Part shown: one piece after another, positions 21,130-27,077 of the stretch | Layout of the letters: every line of letters starts with the position of its first letter | Numbering within the stretch: position 1 is the stretch's first letter | Source of the DNA: a virus | IMG/VR virus record: IMGVR_UViG_3300025769_000679 | Coordinates: 1 to 27,077 of that record | Length of the DNA stretch: 27,077 bases | Strand: one strand, 5' to 3' | The notes under the pieces: generated by a model | What the model was told of the DNA's origin: nothing | What the model saw: only the letters and a program-made list of their open reading frames with translations | Databases searched by the model: none | Translations under genes and position numbers: made by a program

Positions 21130-21348
21130 TTACTGCCCCCGGCACGCTCTGATTTCGTTTCGCACAACGCCGTAGTGTCCGATCATCACAGACAGCGCCG
21201 ATCCTTCTGGCAGGGCTTGCAGCTCGTCGGCCGCTTGGTCCTGCACCTCCTGCGGGTAGCTGTAGAGCGTAGGGCAGGCGTCAGAAACGGCCGTCACGCA
21301 ACCGCTCAACGACACCATCCCGATCAGTCCGAGTATTTGCCACCGCAT
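21130..21348 (-). CDS. Rz1-like outer-membrane spanin (lipoprotein)
   Basis: A 72-residue protein whose signal peptide (MRWQILGLIGMVSLSGC) ends in the lipobox LSGC, so Cys17 should be lipidated and the mature 56 residues anchored in the outer membrane. The first 68 bases overlap the Rz-like gene in another frame, the classic Rz/Rz1 arrangement. AGGA lies six to seven bases before ATG 21348. The mature part is not notably proline-rich, unlike lambda Rz1, but contains two more cysteines (VSDACPTLYS, EIRACRGQ), which could form a disulphide. Confidence 0.82.
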   Translation of the reverse strand: MRWQILGLIGMVSLSGCVTAVSDACPTLYSYPQEVQDQAADELQALPEGSALSVMIGHYGVVRNEIRACRGQ

Positions 21349-21499
21349 CCCGCATCCTTTCCTTTACCTCGTCCCGCGCCTGGGCGCGATCCAGCCGCTC
21401 CGTGAGCTGGCCATTGCGCCGCCCGGTCAGCACCAGAGCAATGATGCCCAGCGCCCCCAGGATCAGCGGCCAGAGCTTGCGCAGCCAGCCCCAGATCAC
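21281..21499 (-). CDS. Rz-like inner-membrane spanin
   Basis: A 72-residue protein with a GTG start at 21499 in a GTGA overlap with the amidase stop. It has an N-terminal membrane span (WPLILGALGIIALVLTG) and then a charged periplasmic helix (NGQLTERLDRAQARDEVKER, ending VVERLRDGRF), the expected topology of an i-spanin that bridges to Rz1 and fuses inner and outer membranes at lysis. It is shorter than lambda Rz (153 residues). The in-frame sequence upstream of the GTG overlaps the amidase and is not likely to be used. Confidence 0.78.
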   Translation of the reverse strand: MIWGWLRKLWPLILGALGIIALVLTGRRNGQLTERLDRAQARDEVKERMRDAVANTRTDRDGVVERLRDGRF

Positions 21500-22341
21500 C
21501 GCACGCCCCGCTCGTGATCGTCCACCCGAGCCTCCTCGATCCGGTCGGACATGATCCGCTGCACCACCGTCGCGGCCAGGACCACGCCGATCAGGCCGAG
21601 GGCCAGCCAAGGAAGCCAGTCAGCTAGCGCGCCGACGGCCGGGATCGCCTCGATCTGCTCGCGCGCTTGGGTCGCGGCAGCGGCAACACCGGCGGCGACA
21701 CCGCTCTGGGCCTGGACCGCCTGGGCGCGGCGCTGCGTCTCGGCCGCGCGGATCGTCCGGCTTTCGGCCAGGTTCGAGCGCGGCCAACTCTGGAACGCCT
21801 CGGCCGTGCCGCGCAGGATCGCGTCGGCCAGGCGCTCTTGCTCCGTCTCCTCGTCGGTCGCCCGATTGCCCACCGGCGAGCTGCCGAAGAAGGGCTCGAC
21901 CAGGATCGCCGGAGCGCGGCCAGAGATAAGGGACATGCCGCCTCGATCCGAGCTGGAGCGCGTCTTGATCCCGCGATCCCGAAGGCCCAGGGCCAGCACC
22001 ATCTCGCGCTGCACGCTTTCGGCCAGGCGTAGGGATAACGCGGTGCCGCTCGAAAGGGTTTCGGTGCCGGTCGCCTCGGCCGAGCTGGCACCGTTGAAGT
22101 GCAGCTCCACGCTCGCGTCAGCGCCCCAGGCGTCCACCTCGGCATAGACGCGCCTGATCTCGGTCGAATATCCGCCGCCCGGCGTGCGGAAGAAGGTGCG
22201 CACCTGGAGCCCATAGTCGCCCGCCAGGCGTTCAATGCGCCGTGCCAGCCGCCCGTTCCAGACGAACTCGCTTTCCCCTGTGTCTTGCCGCACCGCGCCT
22301 TGGCTGGCGCTGTTATGTCCTACCACGATTGCGAGTTTCAT
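21496..22341 (-). CDS. N-acetylmuramoyl-L-alanine amidase endolysin with C-terminal membrane anchor
   Basis: A 281-residue protein starting at ATG 22341 (MKLAIVVGHNSASQGAVRQD), with AGGAGG nine bases upstream. Residues 1-185 form an Amidase_3-type zinc hydrolase cutting the peptide from glycan in peptidoglycan: H9 (GHN), E23 or E25 (DTGESEF), H81 (VELHFNG) and the catalytic E149 (ILVEPFFG). After an Ala/Gln-rich helix (about 195-230) there is a hydrophobic span at about 242-262 (LPWLALGLIGVVLAATVV) and a short charged tail. No signal peptide is seen. A C-terminal anchor on an amidase endolysin is unusual. The spanin genes follow at once. Confidence 0.86.
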   Translation of the reverse strand: MKLAIVVGHNSASQGAVRQDTGESEFVWNGRLARRIERLAGDYGLQVRTFFRTPGGGYSTEIRRVYAEVDAWGADASVELHFNGASSAEATGTETLSSGTALSLRLAESVQREMVLALGLRDRGIKTRSSSDRGGMSLISGRAPAILVEPFFGSSPVGNRATDEETEQERLADAILRGTAEAFQSWPRSNLAESRTIRAAETQRRAQAVQAQSGVAAGVAAAATQAREQIEAIPAVGALADWLPWLALGLIGVVLAATVVQRIMSDRIEEARVDDHERGVR

Positions 22342-22354
22342 CGCGCCGTTCCTC

Positions 22355-24685
22355 CTACATGATAATATAACTGAATTCTTCGTCGCCAACTGCCGCCGTG
22401 TTATCCGCCGTTTTCACCTGAAATGACGTTCCCGCTACCAGATTTGTGACATACAGGGATTTTGTGCTGCCCTGCAAATCTGCGGCATGATAATTGGTTG
22501 GCGTCAGAAGCACCACCGAACCAGAGTGAATATTGCCATTACTCACCGTCAGGGAGGTCCCCGCCGCCATGGTAAAGGTTCCTTTGTGCGGGGAACTATC
22601 TGACGTGCGCGGCATAATCACTTCATCGCGCGAGTTCGCCAAAGAGAACGGGCCGGTCAGGTTTCCGACTGCCGTATGTAGGTGGATCTTGTTGTCGTTT
22701 GCGCCGCCCGCTGTTTTCACGCCATATGGCTGCGTTTTGGTGCCTTGACCATCATTTGTGCGACACCCAATCAGCTTGTTCTTATCGCCGTTGTTGATGT
22801 AAATCCCGGCGTCACCGTTTGTCGTTGCTTGCGTGCAATTGTCGTTGGCGTCCACATCTGTCAGCGTGTTGTCGATTGCCGTGGCGCCGTCCAGAAGGAC
22901 ACCCGGCCCTTCGCGCGTTCCCGTCAGAATGGACGACGACAACTTGTTGCGAGCGCCTTGGATGCGGATACCCGCCGACTTCACGCCATCCGCGATTGCG
23001 CCGATAAACACGTTTTCTTCACTGGTGCTATCGCTGTCGATAAGATAGCCGATATGCGTCGTGTCTTCGGCCACAGGTGCGGCCCCGCTGATCAAGCAGC
23101 GCTTGGCCCCTTCCAGTTTCACAACCGCGTCAACGTACCGGCCTTGAACGCCGTACGCTTTCACCCGCTCACTGTTTTTGATGTGCAGACAGTATTCCGG
23201 CCCAGCCGTCAAAGCTTCGACGTTCATCCTAAGGCCAAACAGTTCGACTTGGGTGCAGTCCTCGATGACAAGCGTTGTGCGCGAGCAGCGTTCCGCCTTC
23301 ATGTTGTTGAGATTGACGATGTGGCATTCTTTCAGAACGCCGCCACCGATCTGATCGCCCGTCGCGCTGTCCACTTCCCAAAGGATGCTAGACATATCGA
23401 CATAGCCGGTGCGCTCAAGCCAAAACGCTTCTTCGGCGGTGTTGACGATAAAGAAGTTCTCGAAAGACGATCCGTTGAAACAAGCGTAGTCCGTTCCCGT
23501 GGCCAAGCTATCATAGCAATACAGCGCCCGCTGCACCTTATCCACTTGCACCCCATCGCACCGCCAGTTGAAACAGTTGCGATTTGCCTGAATAGCGTTG
23601 CCCGTGAAATTGAAAAACCGAACGCCGGAGATATACACATCCCGGGTGCGCGCTGCGTCGATCCCCGCATCAGCCACGCCGCCGCCTTCAATAGCGAGGT
23701 TGCGAAGTCCGAACTGATGATAAGTGTTCACGGATCGGTTCAGGTCAATGGCGTGGGCCGCTGATGTTTTCTGTTCGATCTTGGTCCCCTTAGAGGACGT
23801 GGTGTCAAACTGTGAAACGTAGCCGTCACCCTCGATAATGACCGGGACGTCTGTTGGCGGGTCAAGCGCCTCGTCAATCGCGTAGTGCCCGGCGGGCAAG
23901 CGCAGAACACCGCCGCCGCCGTCCTGCATCCGCGCAAACGCATCCGCAAACTTGTCGCTATTGGTCGCCGCATTCGTGCCGTCGGTGGACGGCGCAAAGG
24001 CTTCAAAGTTATAAACGCCGCCGCTGTCACGAAGGATTTTCAAGAGAGCCGGTGCCGCCGCTGCGTTCTGCACGTCGCCGCCGCTTGCAACCTCTTGGTA
24101 AGAGTGGACGCCGCCGTGCCAAATCGACCCGACGCCGCGCTGCGCCTCCGACCCGGCCAACAGCGCGGCCACGCTGGAGTAAAGGACCTTTTCGCCCGCA
24201 GTGAACACTGGGCTTATACTGTAGTTTGTTAAGTCCCCATTGCTATCCCACCCGATAAGGCGTGACGCTGTGGGCGTTAATACGGTATTTGCAGAGGCTG
24301 ACCGCGAAATTTGCAGCGCCCGCGAGGCAAGCGTGGCACGGCGCTGCATGGCCTGCCAGAGCCGGTCCATTTCGATATTGAAAGGCCCGCTCTTGAACTC
24401 GCCGCGAAGCTGCATGTCGGAGCTGCGCTCCAGTGGCACGGCCAGGTAGATCGAATATGCGTCGGTCCCGTTCGCCGCCGTGGTCAGCGTGACAACGCCC
24501 GAGCTGCTGCCCGCGCCTGCAACCGTGTAATCGGTATTCAGCACCAGCGGCGTTTCAGAACCCGACTTGTAGACCTCCAGCCAGCCTGCCTCCCAGCCTG
24601 TCCCGTCGAAGTCTAGCGAGATCGTGGTGACGCCCGCAGCCGGAGTGAGCGGCCCTACGACTAGATCGTTCTCTGAAACCGCCAT
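22355..24685 (-). CDS. Tailspike/tail fibre with parallel beta-helix domain
   Basis: A 776-residue receptor-binding protein. Residues 1-125 resemble the T7-type fibre N-terminal virion-binding domain: LEVYKSGSETPLVLNTDYTV, VPLERSSDMQLRGEF and FNIEMDRLWQAMQRRATLAS. From about 215 (FEAFAPSTDGTNAATNSDKF) to about 680 it reads as a right-handed parallel beta-helix with pectate-lyase-like repeats (GLRNLAIEGGG, VRFFNFTGNAI, then several 'N.i.gc...' turns), as in spikes that degrade capsule or O-antigen. The C-terminal 90 residues are beta-rich (GSVVLLTPTNYHAADL, FQVKTADN), perhaps a trimerisation part. GC falls clearly across the helix compared with its flanks. Substrate unknown. Confidence 0.87.
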   Translation of the reverse strand: MAVSENDLVVGPLTPAAGVTTISLDFDGTGWEAGWLEVYKSGSETPLVLNTDYTVAGAGSSSGVVTLTTAANGTDAYSIYLAVPLERSSDMQLRGEFKSGPFNIEMDRLWQAMQRRATLASRALQISRSASANTVLTPTASRLIGWDSNGDLTNYSISPVFTAGEKVLYSSVAALLAGSEAQRGVGSIWHGGVHSYQEVASGGDVQNAAAAPALLKILRDSGGVYNFEAFAPSTDGTNAATNSDKFADAFARMQDGGGGVLRLPAGHYAIDEALDPPTDVPVIIEGDGYVSQFDTTSSKGTKIEQKTSAAHAIDLNRSVNTYHQFGLRNLAIEGGGVADAGIDAARTRDVYISGVRFFNFTGNAIQANRNCFNWRCDGVQVDKVQRALYCYDSLATGTDYACFNGSSFENFFIVNTAEEAFWLERTGYVDMSSILWEVDSATGDQIGGGVLKECHIVNLNNMKAERCSRTTLVIEDCTQVELFGLRMNVEALTAGPEYCLHIKNSERVKAYGVQGRYVDAVVKLEGAKRCLISGAAPVAEDTTHIGYLIDSDSTSEENVFIGAIADGVKSAGIRIQGARNKLSSSILTGTREGPGVLLDGATAIDNTLTDVDANDNCTQATTNGDAGIYINNGDKNKLIGCRTNDGQGTKTQPYGVKTAGGANDNKIHLHTAVGNLTGPFSLANSRDEVIMPRTSDSSPHKGTFTMAAGTSLTVSNGNIHSGSVVLLTPTNYHAADLQGSTKSLYVTNLVAGTSFQVKTADNTAAVGDEEFSYIIM

Positions 24686-24688
24686 CTG

Positions 24689-27077
24689 TTATCCTCCGAA
24701 AGCGTTTGCAACATCTGGTGCCCGAACCGAGCCTCGCCCCTGTATAACAGAGGAACCCGGCGGCGCGAAGAATTGAGTGTCATACTCGCGCGCACTCTGA
24801 ACGCGGCGTCGGAACGACTGCGCAGCGTCGGGATCAAGAACCTGCTGGAGCTGATCCAGCACCTCGCGCTCGTAAGCCAGGCGCAGATACCAGAGCGATC
24901 CGCCGGGCGTGTAATTCCGCAGGAGCTGCACGAACTCGCGCCCTGCTTTCGTGTCCTCGCCCAGCACCAGCTCGCGCGTATTGCCGACCGTGAAGCGCAG
25001 CATGTCGTCCAGGAAGCCCACACCAGGCCCGGCCAGCGTTTCGGCCACGCCCCCGCCAAATCGGTTCACGTCGGAAAAGAAGAAATCCCCGAAGATGCCA
25101 GCGCCGCCGCCCTGGGCAATCGCGGCCGTCCAGAACTCGGCGCTGCCCATGTCGCGCGGATCGCGTCCCTTGGCCGTCTCTTTCATCTGGATCGCCATCG
25201 CGCCCAGGATCGTGTTGCCGACTAGGAGCCCGGCCGCATAGGACAGGGCCGATCCCGGCCGTCCCTGGTAGGCTTCCGCCATGATCCGGCCGAACTGCGT
25301 CACCAGCATCGTGACGGGGAAGCTCTTGAACTGGAGCCCGAAGCGCAGGAACTCGCCCGAGATCGAGCCCGGCTGCGTCCGGCCGAGAACCGTGGCGCGG
25401 CCGAAAATGTTGGTCGAGGGCACGGCGAACTCGGTCAGGCTGGTGATCGCCTCCATGTAGCGATCTGCCACGCTCGCACCACCTGCCTCCTCGATTTCTT
25501 GCGCGCGCAGGAGCTGGAGCCCGTTGTCGGTCTGGTGCAGCCGCGCCCGCTGGATCACCGGCCAGTCGTTCTCCCCGATCCCGTAGCTCTTGAACATGCG
25601 CTGCGTGCGCGCCGGAAGATCGCCCCAGGAGCCCGCCTTCCATTTCGACGCCTGGGACATGAACTCCAGCCCGAAGGATTGCCGCTGCACCTCCGTCAGC
25701 CAGCCCAGGCCCGAGGCGCGGATCGTGAAGTCGGCCATGCGCGCCGCCGCCTCGACGTGCATCTCCTCCATCTCATAGCGCGCGACCGCGTTGCCGATAT
25801 CCACCGCGTTCTCAAAGATCAGCCCGGCCTCGTTTGCCTGGGCGCGCATGTCGCGCGAGGTGGCGAGCCGCCCGAGCTGGCGCATGAACCCGAGCTTGGA
25901 CATACCGACGAACCCGGCCGCGATCCGCTGGGTGTTAAAGTCCGTCACGCTGGAGATCACCGCAGAACCCAGGTGCGCGCTCGTCAGGTAATTCCGAAGG
26001 GCAGAGGCCCCGCGCGCGAAGCCCGCGTTCTGGGGCATGTTGGAGCGGCCGGTGAACAGGTCCAGCATGTCGTCGGCCACCTTCGACTTGCGCCGCGCCT
26101 TGTCCAGCGCGTCGGGCTCGGCCGAGCGGCTGGCAAGCTGCTGCGCCGCGTCGGACAGATACCGGAACGTGTGGAACGGGTTTGGCCCCAGCTCCTCCAT
26201 CATCGAGATATCCATCGCCATGTTGTCGAGGTGGCCCATCATCACGCGGAACGCATCCTGCCCGCTGCCGAAGCGCTCGGAATATCCCATCCAGTCGTCG
26301 GCCGAGCGGAACTTGAAGAACCGATGATCGGCCCGGCGGTTATACATGGCCGAGCCATAGCGCGCGGCAGGCGAGCGGCGCGAATAGCCGTCGGTGCGGA
26401 TCGCCTCGTAAGCGTCCTTCATCAGAACCTCCAGCGTTTCCGGCGTAAAGGCCAGCCCGTTGTTGAAGTCCCGGCCCATCGCGTCGAGATCGAGGCGCGG
26501 CATGATGAAATCGCGCCACTCCTGATAGCTCGCCTTGCGCACCTTCGCCGCGTCGTGTGCCTGGGGAAGCCCCCAATCGGCTCGCTTGCCCACATGCCCA
26601 CCGGCAGCGTTGAACCGGAGCCGCGCCTTCTCTGCCACCCCGGCCCAGGATTGTGCGATCGCGCGCGCGCCTGCGTCTCCGCTGTCTTCGCCAAACACCT
26701 CGCGCACCACCTTGCGCAGCATCTCGGGCTTGCGCCGGTTGCCGATCAGGTTCGCACGAAACGCCTGCACCGCCTGCGTCATGTCGCGCCGGAAGCTGCG
26801 CCGCACCGCCTCATACTTGCCCGCCAGGGTCGAGCCCCCAGCTCCGCGCGTGTTCGATACCAGGTCTTGCAGATACTGCGCCGGGTCCAGCTCGCCGCGA
26901 ATGTTGCGGTGTCGCTGAAGGCGCTGCACCTGGCGCTGGCTTGCCGCTGCCTGGAGCTGCATGACGCGGCGCTTCTCCGCAGCTTCGGCGCGCGCCTTGC
27001 CCTGGACAGCGCGCGCGGCCTCGATCTCGGCCTGGGTGTAGCCCATGCTGCGCTGGAACTCGCGGAAGGCGTTGTCA
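24689..27077 (-). CDS. Large internal virion protein (N-terminus beyond the right edge)
   Basis: The frame is open to the right edge; the ATG at 27046 is internal, because DNAFREFQRS precedes it with no stop. At least 795 residues are present. It is mostly helical: AARAVQGKARAEAAEKRR, YLQDLVSNTRGAGGSTLAGK, DDMLDLFTGRSNMPQNAGFA. A moderately hydrophobic stretch (SALSYAAGLLVGNTILGAMA) lies two-thirds along. The ending (YTPGGSLWYLRLAYEREVLD, then TQFFAPPG) is typical of the large ejection or internal proteins of podophages, which enter the cell wall with DNA. A lytic transglycosylase domain is often at the N-terminus of such proteins, here outside the window. It precedes the tailspike by three bases. 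Confidence 0.82.
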   Translation of the reverse strand, partial: DNAFREFQRSMGYTQAEIEAARAVQGKARAEAAEKRRVMQLQAAASQRQVQRLQRHRNIRGELDPAQYLQDLVSNTRGAGGSTLAGKYEAVRRSFRRDMTQAVQAFRANLIGNRRKPEMLRKVVREVFGEDSGDAGARAIAQSWAGVAEKARLRFNAAGGHVGKRADWGLPQAHDAAKVRKASYQEWRDFIMPRLDLDAMGRDFNNGLAFTPETLEVLMKDAYEAIRTDGYSRRSPAARYGSAMYNRRADHRFFKFRSADDWMGYSERFGSGQDAFRVMMGHLDNMAMDISMMEELGPNPFHTFRYLSDAAQQLASRSAEPDALDKARRKSKVADDMLDLFTGRSNMPQNAGFARGASALRNYLTSAHLGSAVISSVTDFNTQRIAAGFVGMSKLGFMRQLGRLATSRDMRAQANEAGLIFENAVDIGNAVARYEMEEMHVEAAARMADFTIRASGLGWLTEVQRQSFGLEFMSQASKWKAGSWGDLPARTQRMFKSYGIGENDWPVIQRARLHQTDNGLQLLRAQEIEEAGGASVADRYMEAITSLTEFAVPSTNIFGRATVLGRTQPGSISGEFLRFGLQFKSFPVTMLVTQFGRIMAEAYQGRPGSALSYAAGLLVGNTILGAMAIQMKETAKGRDPRDMGSAEFWTAAIAQGGGAGIFGDFFFSDVNRFGGGVAETLAGPGVGFLDDMLRFTVGNTRELVLGEDTKAGREFVQLLRNYTPGGSLWYLRLAYEREVLDQLQQVLDPDAAQSFRRRVQSAREYDTQFFAPPGSSVIQGRGSVRAPDVANAFGG

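Noticed and set aside
1-27077. Possibility that the two ends join into a circular 27-kb genome, since the cut frames at both edges match in phase
   Set aside because: Phase agrees by chance one time in three, the fusion would join a tail-hub-like protein to an internal virion protein, and expected tail and replication genes are missing, so a cropped larger genome is more likely.
1-27077. tRNA genes, CRISPR arrays, insertion sequences or attachment sites
   Set aside because: No cloverleaf-like sequence, regularly spaced long repeats, transposase or integrase was recognised by reading; a dedicated RNA search was not possible.

Overview
The window is a gene-dense slice of a tailed double-stranded DNA phage with podovirus-type (short-tail) morphogenesis genes. 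The sequence is GC-rich throughout except in the tailspike. DUF3560- and DUF1419-like proteins, families familiar from alphaproteobacterial plasmids and phages, suggest an alphaproteobacterial host, but this is inference. No integrase, CI-like repressor, DNA or RNA polymerase, tRNA or CRISPR array is visible. The window is cut inside a gene at both ends, so it is not a complete genome.

Layout. (1) Positions 1-15327 are one long leftward (minus-strand) block. In transcription order from 15327 it holds three small early-type genes, a winged-helix replication-initiator-like gene, small terminase, small genes, large terminase, a run of short overlapping genes including a VRR-NUC nuclease, the head genes (small structural protein, portal, Bbp19-like protein, scaffold, major capsid protein) and the start of the tail (T7 gp11-like tail tubular protein A, then a large FCCH-repeat tail protein running off the left edge). 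(2) A 121-base divergent intergenic region (15328-15448) carries a TTGCAA-N8-TTGCAA element and probable back-to-back promoters. (3) Positions 15449-20734 are a rightward block of accessory and recombination genes: DUF3560, DUF1419-like, several small unknowns, a RecE/DUF3799-type PD-(D/E)XK protein, a Sak4-like RecA-fold ATPase and an HNH endonuclease. (4) At about 20.74-20.80 kb the two transcription directions converge on a strong palindrome. (5) Positions 20806-27077 are leftward again: a large internal virion protein (N-terminus off the right edge), a beta-helix tailspike, a membrane-anchored amidase endolysin, an overlapping Rz/Rz1 spanin pair and a membrane/coiled-coil protein.

Most neighbouring genes overlap by ATGA, TGATG or GTGA junctions, so translation is probably coupled. 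The clearest regulatory structure is the capsid cassette. A strong intrinsic terminator and a sigma70-like promoter lie just upstream of the major capsid gene, and a second strong terminator lies just after the following 82-residue gene, so the most abundant virion protein seems to have its own transcription unit inside the late operon.

The points most worth a second look are three interspersed palindromes sharing the core CAAGTCACTTG; a lambda-like candidate origin (four TCCGTGRTCTT iterons plus a T-rich tract) inside the initiator gene; the capsid terminator-promoter-terminator arrangement; and a RecE-like protein whose (D/E)xK motif reads HxK. I did not find a clearly new multi-gene system such as a defence or immunity island.
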